A stretch of DNA of 64,000 nucleotides, from positions 496,001 through 560,000 of the forward strand of contig NZ_JACHLK010000002.1 in the NCBI RefSeq assembly GCF_014207955.1. Reading direction: 5' to 3'. The notes beneath the pieces are model-generated. The model was not told where the DNA came from, ran no database searches, and was given only the letters and a program-made list of their open reading frames with translations. A program made the position numbers and the translations under genes. Of this stretch, positions 18,201 to 25,057 are shown one piece after another (positions within the stretch are counted from its first letter, which is position 1; every line of letters starts with the position of its first letter). This DNA comes from Acidovorax soli. Its GTDB lineage: Bacteria; Pseudomonadota; Gammaproteobacteria; Burkholderiales; Burkholderiaceae_C.

Positions 18201-18406
18201 ATGGGATACGTGACCCGCTGCTCGGTCTCCAGAGGCGAATAGCCGGCGGCCTGGGTGTTGATCTGAACCTGGACGTTGGTGATGTCGGGGACCGCGTCGA
18301 TGGGCAGCTTCTGGTAGCTGAAGACGCCCAGCGCCGCCATGCCCAGGGCCGCCAGCAGCACCAGCCATCGCTGCTCGATCGAGAATCGGATGAGTTTTTC
18401 AAACAT
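15221..18406 (-). CDS. czcA: CzcA, heavy-metal RND efflux pump
   Basis: The inner-membrane proton-driven pump of the CzcCBA trans-envelope system, which exports Zn/Co/Cd from the periplasm. At 1061 residues it has full length. The N-terminus MFEKLIRFSIEQRWLVLL, the porter-domain segments, and the TM4 motif DFGIIIDGAVVIVEN near residue 400 are typical; DFG-DGA-VEN defines the HME1 group (Zn/Co/Cd), as distinct from the copper pump at 30864. It lies 15 bases behind czcB. Confidence 0.95.
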   Translation of the reverse strand: MFEKLIRFSIEQRWLVLLAALGMAALGVFSYQKLPIDAVPDITNVQVQINTQAAGYSPLETEQRVTYPIETVMAGLPNLEQTRSLSRYGLSQVTVIFKDGTDIYFARQLVNERIQEARDRLPAGITPALGPISTGLGEIYLWTVETKDGAKKPDGSPYTPTDLREIQDWIIKPQLRNVPGVTEINSIGGFAKEYQIAPIPERLASLGVTLQDVVTALDRNNGNVGAGYIEKRGEQYLIRAPGQVKSLEDIGNVILSSANGVPVRVRDVAEVGIGRELRTGAATDNGREVVLGTVFMLIGENSRTVSQAVDKKMLEVNKSLPEGVHAVTVYDRTVLVDKAINTVKKNLLEGAVLVIVILFLFLGNIRAAVITAMVIPLSMLFTFTGMVHYKVSANLMSLGALDFGIIIDGAVVIVENCVRRLAHAQAHHGRPLTRAERFHEVFLASQESRRPLLFGQLIIMVVYLPIFALTGVEGKMFHPMAFTVVAALVGAMILSVTFIPAAVALFIGNRVSEKENFLLGHAKRLYGPMLDRVMGAKTLVLTIAAVAVVLCGLIATRMGSEFVPNLNEGDFAIQALRIPGTSLSQSVAMQQQIEKTLKAKFPEIERIFARTGTAEIASDPMPPNISDGYIMLKPMDEWPEPRKTRDELLAAIQEVIGKIPGNNYEFSQPIQLRFNELISGVRSDVAVKIFGDDMDVLNKSAEEVSAMLQKIQGSSEVKVEQTTGLPMLTVNIDRQKAARYGLNVADIQDTVATAIGGREAGTMFEGDRRFDILVRLPEALRNDLEGMKRLPIPLPRSAGGTEAKTNFIPLGEVATFELAPGPNQVSRENGKRRIVVSTNVRGRDVGSFVAEAEQGLAQIKIPTGYWTSWGGTFENLQSATKRLQIVVPVSLLLVFVLLFAMFGNAKDGLLVFTGIPFALTGGILALWLRDIPMSISAAVGFIALSGVAVLNGLVMISYIRSLREGGVGLDEAIRDGALTRLRPVLMTALVASLGFIPMAIATGTGAEVQRPLATVVIGGILSSTLLTLLVLPILYRLAHRPDEEAEDVSAEPSHPDAPKPA

Positions 18407-18421
18407 GTATGCGCTCCGGGA

Positions 18422-20032
18422 TCAGTGCGTGTGTTCGGCAGATCCCTTGCCGAGTTCGGACTTCACGACGAAGCTGCCTGTCGAGGCGTAGGGCATGCCG
18501 GGCTTGAGGCCCGACAGGACCTCGATGCGCTTGCCATCGCTTCGACCCAGCTTCACAGGTTGGGCGATGAACCCACCGTTGACCTTGAGGAAGACCACGG
18601 GCTTTTCTCCGACGTTCTGGACTGCGTCGGCCGAGATGGTCACAGGCGCTGCCGTTTCTTCGGACACCACCTCGACGTTGACGAACAGGCCGGGGCGCCA
18701 GGCGCCCTTGGGGTTATCAAGAACGACGCGGGCCTTGGCGGTACGGGTCTGCTCACCGATCAACGCGCCCACGAAAGCGACAGTGCCCGTGGCGGAGGCA
18801 TCGAAGGCGGTGGCCTTGATGGTGACCTTCTCGCCCAACCGCACCGACGGCAGATCCTTTGCAGGAACATTGATCTCAGCCCACACCTTGGAAAGGTCCG
18901 AGATGGTGAACACCGCCGCATCTTCCTTGACGGCCTCGCCAAGACTCAGGTGCTTTTCGATGACGATGCCGTCGAAGGGCGCGCGCAGTTCGATACGGTT
19001 CAGTCCGGACACGGACGAGGTGGACAGGCCCAGCGCACTGAGCTTCTGATTGGCGTTGGCGACAGCGACCTCCGCTTCGCTCAACGCCTGCCTGGCCTGC
19101 AGGTAGTCCTGTTCGGCAGAGACCTTTTGCTCCCACAGCTTCTTTTCCCGCTCGTAGGTGGTCTTGGCCAGCGCCAGGCGCTTTTGCGCCGTCTGCAGCT
19201 CGCTGCGCTGCTCCGAAGCAGTCGGGCTCGCGATGGCGGCAAGAATCTGCCCCTTTTTGACGACCTGGCCCAGGCTGGCGCTGACACTCTCCACCACACC
19301 CGCCAGACGGGGAACCACGTGCGAAGTCCGGTCCTCGTTCAGCCGGATCTCGCCGGGCAAAAGCAGCGCCGTCTTGATGTTGGCTGCCGAGGCGGAGTCC
19401 ACCGTAATGGAGGCGGCCTTGATCTGGGCATCGGTCAGTTCGATCTTTCCCTCTTCCTTGCTCATCACGAACATGAAAGGTTCGGTGGCCGTCTGCGCAA
19501 TGATCTCGATGTCGAACGCGTGGGGTTCGGCGACGATCTCGCGGCTGACCAAGCTGTCCTTTTCTGCGGCAAACGTCAGCTTCTGCTTTTCGTCGGTGGG
19601 GCGGGTCACTGTTGCCGTGACCGTTACCGTGTTCAGGGGGAGCGGCTTATCCTTGTCGGACAACCAGACCCGCAGCCGAGGCTCGCCACCATCTTCGGAC
19701 AGCAACGCCTCCAGGCTGAAGTCGCCTTCCTTGAACACGGTACCGCCGTGGGGGCCCTTAGCCTGGCTCTTTTCATGGTGTTCGCCATCGGCGTGGCCTT
19801 TGTCGTCGTCGTGGCCTTTTTCACCGCCCTTGCCATGGTGCTCTCCATCACCGTGCCCCTTAGCCTCGGTATGGCTGCCATGGCCGTGGCCATCGCCCTC
19901 GGCAGCGACTGCTTTGGGCTTGCCGCCGCCCTGCAGGATGAAGGCTCCTGCCCCGACCCCTAGCGCGAGGACAACGGCAATAGCGATGAGATGCTTTTTG
20001 CTGATGGTGGATGTGCTGGTGTTCATGGTCAT
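18422..20032 (-). CDS. czcB: CzcB, RND periplasmic adaptor
   Basis: The membrane-fusion adaptor linking CzcA to CzcC. It has an N-terminal membrane anchor (about residues 14-31) and a long His/Asp/Glu-rich stretch (about 45-95: GDGHGHGSH, GHGDGEHHGK and similar) that may bind Zn. The lipoyl/hairpin region follows (VVPRLAGVVESVSASLGQVVKKG), then RAPFDGIVIEKHLSLGEAV and the beta-barrel domains. It ends in EHTH. At 536 residues it is typical for CzcB. It overlaps neither neighbour but is only 2 bases from czcC. Confidence 0.93.
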   Translation of the reverse strand: MTMNTSTSTISKKHLIAIAVVLALGVGAGAFILQGGGKPKAVAAEGDGHGHGSHTEAKGHGDGEHHGKGGEKGHDDDKGHADGEHHEKSQAKGPHGGTVFKEGDFSLEALLSEDGGEPRLRVWLSDKDKPLPLNTVTVTATVTRPTDEKQKLTFAAEKDSLVSREIVAEPHAFDIEIIAQTATEPFMFVMSKEEGKIELTDAQIKAASITVDSASAANIKTALLLPGEIRLNEDRTSHVVPRLAGVVESVSASLGQVVKKGQILAAIASPTASEQRSELQTAQKRLALAKTTYEREKKLWEQKVSAEQDYLQARQALSEAEVAVANANQKLSALGLSTSSVSGLNRIELRAPFDGIVIEKHLSLGEAVKEDAAVFTISDLSKVWAEINVPAKDLPSVRLGEKVTIKATAFDASATGTVAFVGALIGEQTRTAKARVVLDNPKGAWRPGLFVNVEVVSEETAAPVTISADAVQNVGEKPVVFLKVNGGFIAQPVKLGRSDGKRIEVLSGLKPGMPYASTGSFVVKSELGKGSAEHTH

Positions 20033-20034
20033 GC

Positions 20035-21390
20035 TCAGTTGTGCGTTGCGATCAAGCCGGAAACCGTGCTGGCCCCGAGCAGGCGGTCGACATCGGCCGC
20101 CGCGCGGTGTGCCTCGCCCAGGGCTTTGAGGTACTGGGATTTGGCGGTGAAGTAGGTGCGCTGGGCATCGAGCACCTCCAGGAAGTTGAACTTTCCGTTC
20201 TCGAAGCCAATGGTGGCCGCGTCGTAGGCCGACTTCGCGCCGGGCAGGACGTCCTGCTGCAGCGACTGGATCTCCGCAGTGATCGTCGAAAGGCGTTCGC
20301 GCGCCTGCGCCACTTCGCTGTGCAGGCGCACCGTGGCCCCTTGCAACTCGTCACGGGCCTTGTCCTCAAGTTTGAGCGCTTCCAGCAGGTTGCCCTGGTT
20401 GCGGTCAAACACAGGCAGAGGCACGGAGACACCAAACAGAAGGACGTTGCGTTGGGTCTCGTTGCTGCGCTGCATGCCGACGCTGACGGTGACATCGGGC
20501 ACGCGCTTGCTTTGCTCCAGTTCAGTCAGGGCCTGGCGCCGATCAACCTCGATTCGTGCAAGGACAACGCCTGGCGAAGAAGAAATCAAGGGCTGAAGAT
20601 CGGCGAGGGGTGGTACCGCTGGAAGGTTTTCGGCTTTGCCCTCAAGGACGGTGAACGGCGCATTGATCTGTCCCAACAGCGCAAACAAGCGAGACAGTGC
20701 ATTGCGTTGTTCGCTGGCTGCCTGGGCGAGCTCGACGCGAACGCCGGCTTCCGCAACGCGGGCCTTGGACTCTTCCACAGGTGACACCTTGCCAGCGGCT
20801 ACGCGCTTGGCCACGGTATCCGTCGACGACTTGGCCAATGCGACGCTGTCTTTGGCGAGTGCCAATCGCTCCTGCGCCGTCAGGACATCGAAGTAGGCTG
20901 CGGCCACATTGGCCCGCACGGTCCCCTTCAGCTCAGCGAGCTGGGCCGCCGCCTGCTCGCGTGACTTTTCGGCCGCCTTGGTACGCGCTGCACGCTTTCC
21001 CCCCAATTCCACGGGAAGGTTGAGCTGCCAGCTTTGCGTACGTGTTTTGGACCGTGCGTCTTCCAGCGAATAGGCAAGCTCGGGATTGGGGCGTGAGCGC
21101 CCTTGAAGAATCTGCCCCTCTGTTGCCTCCAACTGGCGCGTAGCGGCAGCCACCTCTGGATTCCCTTCCAGGGCCAACTCGATGGCCTTGGCCAGCGACA
21201 GGGGCCCAGCGGGAGACACCGCGACAGTCTGGGGTTCCTGTGCTCCAACGACTGGACCTTGCGACGTGCCCTGAGAAAAGGCCCCGCCCGAGAAGGTCAG
21301 CAATATGGCCGCGGCACCTGCCGCGAGCCTGAATTTAGTGCGGCCGCGCCATGCGTGCGGCTTTCCTTGAAGGTAAATACCCTTGAACAT
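20035..21390 (-). CDS. czcC: CzcC, outer-membrane efflux channel
   Basis: A TolC-family outer-membrane factor, the exit duct of CzcCBA. It has a signal region (MFKGIYLQGK ... AAAILLTFSGGAFS) and two long helical repeats: AIELALEGNPEVAAATRQLE and the second half with the PDVTVSVGMQ and VPLPVFDRNQGN segments typical of the family. The start at ATG 21390 has GGAG six bases upstream; an in-frame ATG at 21438 adds 16 residues with no export signal. About 451 residues. Confidence 0.92.
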   Translation of the reverse strand: MFKGIYLQGKPHAWRGRTKFRLAAGAAAILLTFSGGAFSQGTSQGPVVGAQEPQTVAVSPAGPLSLAKAIELALEGNPEVAAATRQLEATEGQILQGRSRPNPELAYSLEDARSKTRTQSWQLNLPVELGGKRAARTKAAEKSREQAAAQLAELKGTVRANVAAAYFDVLTAQERLALAKDSVALAKSSTDTVAKRVAAGKVSPVEESKARVAEAGVRVELAQAASEQRNALSRLFALLGQINAPFTVLEGKAENLPAVPPLADLQPLISSSPGVVLARIEVDRRQALTELEQSKRVPDVTVSVGMQRSNETQRNVLLFGVSVPLPVFDRNQGNLLEALKLEDKARDELQGATVRLHSEVAQARERLSTITAEIQSLQQDVLPGAKSAYDAATIGFENGKFNFLEVLDAQRTYFTAKSQYLKALGEAHRAAADVDRLLGASTVSGLIATHN

Positions 21391-21547
21391 CCGATTCTCC
21401 AGTGATTTCAAAACACGAGGGAATCGGCGGGGTGGCAACCGTGCAGCTGCCTGGCAAATCGTCAGTCAATGCAGCCGCGAAAAGCGCAACTGCATCCGCC
21501 AGGAGGCGGACACGAAGGACTGAAAGAAGGAGAGATGCCCCCGCCGA

Positions 21548-21907
21548 TCAGGCGAGGACGGGCCACTGTGGGCGGTCGGGGGGGGTGGGCGTTACAGCCG
21601 CCAAGCGCTCACCTGAGGGTGAGTCCACACGGCTGTCATGGCAGATGCGATGTTTTGCACAAGACCAGTTGAGGGCCCCGATGCCGGCACCATGGCAAAC
21701 CGAGCAGTCGACATCGGACATGTCTGCGCCTTGGCCGGTCTTGTCGGCTTGGGCGATCCCGCTTTTGGCTTCGTGCTTGTGTTCGTGATGCCCCAGATGC
21801 TGCGCCTGGGCGGTCGAGTTCTCGTGCATGCAATAAGCAGCCACCGCGGACCAGCTGAACTGGAACGGGAGCAATGCAAGCATAAAAACGACGATCAGGC
21901 GGCGCAT
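21548..21907 (-). CDS. czcI: CzcI family protein
   Basis: A 119-residue exported protein that opens czc operons in Cupriavidus and relatives. It begins MRRLIVVFMLALLPFQFSWS with the signature YCMHENS, has a His-rich stretch (HLGHHEHKHE), the cysteine motif DVDCSVCHGAG, and the ending PPDRPQWPVLA that is shared with the CzcI-like protein at 28865. CzcI is thought to tune czc expression; its mechanism is unclear. It follows the DUF4148-like gene by 42 bases. Confidence 0.88.
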   Translation of the reverse strand: MRRLIVVFMLALLPFQFSWSAVAAYCMHENSTAQAQHLGHHEHKHEAKSGIAQADKTGQGADMSDVDCSVCHGAGIGALNWSCAKHRICHDSRVDSPSGERLAAVTPTPPDRPQWPVLA

Positions 21908-21949
21908 TTTTTGAGTCTAGCACGCGGTCCGGAAAACTTCGTGTGACTA

Positions 21950-22288
21950 TCAGCCGCCCGAGCCGTACAGTTCCTGGATGCGCTGTTTTTCAGCGGCTGA
22001 CATGTTCAGGTATTCCTGCTGCACCTGCTCACGCGTCTTGGAGCCGCCCGTTGCCTTGACAGGCAGTGCACCACCCCGTGACAGGATCGCCAGCGTACCG
22101 TCCTTGCGCGCGACGTCGACCGACCGGAGCACGTCGCCACGGGACATGTTGCTTTGCACGTGGTCGGGATGGGTGGTCATTCCCACTTCACCGCCGGCGG
22201 GATGGTAGAGCGCCGAAGCAGATGCCAGGCCTGGGGCCGCAATGGCAAGGGCAATCAGGGAGAGTGCGAGGGGTTTGCGAACGGTCAT
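21950..22288 (-). CDS. small exported DUF4148-like protein at the head of the czc operon
   Basis: 112 residues with a signal peptide (MTVRKPLALSLIALAIAAPG). The mature part keeps the family layout: ALYHPAGGEVGMTTHPDHVQ, MSRGDVLRSV, RKDGTLAILSRGGALPVK and SKTREQVQQEY. It resembles the proteins at 11885, 29473 and 41586. It lies 42 bases before czcI on the same strand and is divergent from czcR, with the GTAAT operator between, so it is probably the first gene of the czc operon. Function unknown. Confidence 0.75.
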   Translation of the reverse strand: MTVRKPLALSLIALAIAAPGLASASALYHPAGGEVGMTTHPDHVQSNMSRGDVLRSVDVARKDGTLAILSRGGALPVKATGGSKTREQVQQEYLNMSAAEKQRIQELYGSGG

Positions 22289-22394
22289 GGTGTGGTCCCT
22301 TGATTCGGATGAGCCAGCGGCGACTTGCCCGGGCTATGCCTTTCGACACGGTGCGACTGTAGAAATCGGCGCGCGACAAGGCGCCAACAGCCAG

Positions 22395-22411
22395 ATGACA
22401 AATTCGTAATC
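22395..22411 (+). promoter_or_regulatory. GTAAT-type operator between the czc operon and czcRS
   Basis: ATGACAAATTCGTAATC, one of six copies of the consensus AT--CAAA--TGTAATC in the window. It lies 106 bases from the DUF4148-like start on the minus strand and 33 bases before czcR. A CzcR-type regulator is the likely ligand, giving autoregulation and control of the czc operon. Confidence 0.55.
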
Positions 22412-22444
22412 TACGAACAGGCGGCATTCTTCGAGAATGGCACC

Positions 22445-23131
22445 ATGAAAATTCTGCTCATCGAAGACGAAGTCAAGCTGGCCGAGTACCTGCGCAAGGG
22501 CCTCGGAGAGGTCGGCTATGTGGTGGACGTCGCCCACAACGGCGTGGACGGCCTGCACATGGCCCTTGAAGGCGGCCACGATCTGCTGGTGTTGGACGCG
22601 ATGCTCCCAGGGATCGACGGCTTCAGCCTGCTGACGGCCTTTCGCAAGACCAGGCAGACCCCTGTCTTGATGCTCACAGCCAGGGTCAGTGTCGAGGATC
22701 GGGTGCTCGGACTTCAGACTGGTGCCGATGACTATCTGGTCAAGCCCTTTGCGTTTTCCGAGTTGAGCGCCCGCATCCAGGTTCTGCTCAGGCGTAGCCA
22801 CGGAGCACGGGACACGGCAGAGCCCACGCAACTGCGTTTGGCCGACCTGGAGGTCGACCTGGTGCGGCGCAAGGCGACACGAGGCGGTCAGCGCTTGGAA
22901 TTGACTGCCAAAGAGTTCCTGCTGCTGACCCTTTTTCTGAGAAGGAAGGGAGAAGTGCTGTCTCGCACGGAGATCGCCGAGCAGGTCTGGGACATGAACT
23001 TCGACAGCGATACCAACGTGGTGGAGGTCGCCATACGGCGCCTGCGTACCAAGATCGATGTGCCCTTTGACACCGCGCTTCTGCACACCATCCGCGGTAT
23101 GGGGTACGTCATGGAAGAGCGCAACGGATGA
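22445..23131 (+). CDS. czcR: heavy-metal response regulator CzcR (OmpR family)
   Basis: 228 residues. The receiver domain begins MKILLIEDEVKLAEYLRKGL with the phosphoacceptor Asp 51 (LLVLDAMLPG) and the conserved Lys (VKPFAFSEL). The OmpR-type winged helix is at about 130-225 (LTAKEFLLLTLFLRRKGEVLSRTEIAEQVW...). It overlaps czcS by 4 bases. Start ATG 22445 is fixed by the conserved MKILLIEDE beginning. It most likely controls the divergent czc operon through the GTAAT motif. Confidence 0.93.
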   Translation: MKILLIEDEVKLAEYLRKGLGEVGYVVDVAHNGVDGLHMALEGGHDLLVLDAMLPGIDGFSLLTAFRKTRQTPVLMLTARVSVEDRVLGLQTGADDYLVKPFAFSELSARIQVLLRRSHGARDTAEPTQLRLADLEVDLVRRKATRGGQRLELTAKEFLLLTLFLRRKGEVLSRTEIAEQVWDMNFDSDTNVVEVAIRRLRTKIDVPFDTALLHTIRGMGYVMEERNG

Positions 23132-24465
23132 AGGCCCTGGTCCAACATCGCTCATTGCGCCAGCGGTTGTCGTGGTGGCTGGCACTTCAGAGCTTTGCCG
23201 GGCTCGGGCTGGTCTGTCTGGCCGTCTACCTGGTGACTGAATTCAACTTCCGAGATCGACAGGAGGAAACGCTGGCGCAAAAGGAAAACGTCATCCGGCA
23301 CTTGCTGGCGGACGGCAAGGAGCACGGGGATTCGGAAGACCTTGCTCACAAGCTCGATGATTTCCTGGTGGGGCACGGAGATCTTTCGCTTGAAGTAGCC
23401 CAGGCCGATGGGGCCGTCCTCTACGCCCATACCCGCAACCAGAATGAGAAGACGGTCTGGCGCCAGCGGCAGTTCGAAGTGGCGCAGTCTGCAGGCCAGA
23501 CACCCTCAAAGAGTCTGCGCGTCCAGCTGTCGCTGGACATCCAGACCGACAACCAGTTGCTACACCGGCTTGCAGTCACGTTGCTGGTGGCAGCCATTGG
23601 TGGGGCCGTCGTGGTTTCGCTGGGCGGCTTCTCCCTGGTCAACCTGGGCCTGGCGCCCGTTCGAAGACTGGCCAGCCAGACGCGCGCCGTGTCGGCTGAC
23701 AACCTGCACCAGCGGCTCGATGGCGCGGAGCAGCCCCTTGAACTCGTGCCGCTGATCGACCAGTTCAATGCACTCCTGGCTCGCATTGAAAAGGCCTACT
23801 CGCAGATGGAGGGCTTCAATGCGGACGTGGCGCACGAGTTGTGCACGCCTTTGGCCACGCTCATTGCCAACAATGAACTGGCGCTGCGGCGCCCCGAGCA
23901 GGCGGATATTCGCGAGGTGCTGGCATCCAATCTGGAGGAGCTGCATCGCCTGACCGGTATCGTCAACGACATGCTGTTCCTGTCCCAGGCGGATCGAGGC
24001 GTGGGAGCGCGTCGCGCGCCCGTGGCAAGCCTGGCATCGGTGGCGGCCGACGTGCTGGACTATCACGAGGCGGCGCTGGCCGAGGCGGGTCTCACCGCGA
24101 AAGTGGTCGGCGATGCGCATGGCACCTTCGACGTGCCGTTGTTGCGCCGGGCTTTGTCCAACCTGCTGGGAAACGCAACCCGCTACGCGAGCACCGGCTC
24201 AATCGTGCAGATCAACTTGAGAACTGTTGACGAGGACCGCGTGCTGATCAGCGTCACCAACTACGGCAACACCATCGATCCCGACATACTTCCCCAGCTG
24301 TTTGACCGGTTTTTCCGGGCAGATCCTGCTCGCAGCCATGGGCAGAGCAACCATGGCCTGGGCCTGGCCATCGTGGGCGCGATTGCCCGCATGCACCAGG
24401 GCAAGCCGGTGGCCAGGTCAGAGAACGGAGTGACAAGTGTCGGGATAGAGATTCGCGCTCACTGA
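23128..24465 (+). CDS. czcS: heavy-metal sensor histidine kinase CzcS
   Basis: 445 residues. It has two membrane helices (about 18-37 and 147-172) flanking a periplasmic sensor, then HAMP, the dimerisation box with His 236 (AHELCTPLATLIANNELALR), the N box (SNLLGNATRY) and G box (SNHGLGLAIVGAI). The usual HELRTPL is HELCTPL here: Cys 239 replaces the conserved Arg. The overlap with czcR indicates coupling. It probably senses periplasmic Zn/Cd/Co. Confidence 0.9.
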   Translation: MKALVQHRSLRQRLSWWLALQSFAGLGLVCLAVYLVTEFNFRDRQEETLAQKENVIRHLLADGKEHGDSEDLAHKLDDFLVGHGDLSLEVAQADGAVLYAHTRNQNEKTVWRQRQFEVAQSAGQTPSKSLRVQLSLDIQTDNQLLHRLAVTLLVAAIGGAVVVSLGGFSLVNLGLAPVRRLASQTRAVSADNLHQRLDGAEQPLELVPLIDQFNALLARIEKAYSQMEGFNADVAHELCTPLATLIANNELALRRPEQADIREVLASNLEELHRLTGIVNDMLFLSQADRGVGARRAPVASLASVAADVLDYHEAALAEAGLTAKVVGDAHGTFDVPLLRRALSNLLGNATRYASTGSIVQINLRTVDEDRVLISVTNYGNTIDPDILPQLFDRFFRADPARSHGQSNHGLGLAIVGAIARMHQGKPVARSENGVTSVGIEIRAH

Positions 24466-24468
24466 AAA

Positions 24469-24960
24469 TCAGCGTCGTTTGTTGGCCCGCTGCCTCGGAG
24501 CCACGCCAATATCATGATGAGCACCTGGCGGGTGGGCTTCGCTGGGCTGCATGTGATTGTGTTGAAGTGCCGCATTGGCCAAGCCGCCCAAGATGCCGCA
24601 CTCACCGGCGGGATGGCCTGGTGAGTACTGTTGTTGCAAGCTGCGCAATTCCGACTCCAGTGCTTGGAGTTCCCGGATGCGAGAGACCACGTGCCCGATG
24701 TGCTCCCGAAGAAGCGCGTCCACTGCGCCGCAGTTTTCATCCGGAGCGTCCTTAAAATGCAACAGCACCCGGATCTCATCGAGCGTCATGTCCAGGCAGC
24801 GGCAATGGCGGATGAAGGCTAGGCGCTCGACATGACTGCTGTCGTAGACCCTGTAGTTGCTTTCTGTGCGCATCGCGATCGGCAGCAGGTTCTCGCGCTC
24901 GTAGTAGCGGATGGTCTCTGTCTGCGTGCCTGTGGCCTTGGCAAGTTCGCCGATTTTCAT
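24469..24960 (-). CDS. cadR: MerR-family Cd(II)-type regulator CadR
   Basis: 163 residues: MerR helix-turn-helix (MKIGELAKATGTQTETIRYY) and a dimerisation helix. Cys 77 (ENCGAV) and Cys 121 (ECGIL) match the CadR/PbrR metal site, but the Cys expected near 112 is absent (QQYSPGH). A His-rich tail (HNHMQPSEAHPPGAHHD) resembles the CadR tail. It is divergent from the second cation ATPase with a 19-bp-spacer promoter between, so it is the expected activator. Confidence 0.85.
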   Translation of the reverse strand: MKIGELAKATGTQTETIRYYERENLLPIAMRTESNYRVYDSSHVERLAFIRHCRCLDMTLDEIRVLLHFKDAPDENCGAVDALLREHIGHVVSRIRELQALESELRSLQQQYSPGHPAGECGILGGLANAALQHNHMQPSEAHPPGAHHDIGVAPRQRANKRR

Positions 24961-25020
24961 GAAGCGTCCTCTGCAAAATCTGGTTTACGTAGGACAATGC
25001 GGCGACATCTGGGAAGTCGC

Positions 25021-25051
25021 TTGACTTTAAGGTCACTACAGGGTTTCCAAT
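25021..25051 (+). promoter_or_regulatory. MerR-type promoter for cadA
   Basis: TTGACT, a 19-bp spacer and TCCAAT, with the partial dyad AGGTCACTACAGGG in the spacer. It lies between cadR and cadA and is 6 bases from the cadA start, so the mRNA would be nearly leaderless or the true start is further in. Confidence 0.75.
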
Positions 25052-25057
25052 TAGGCC

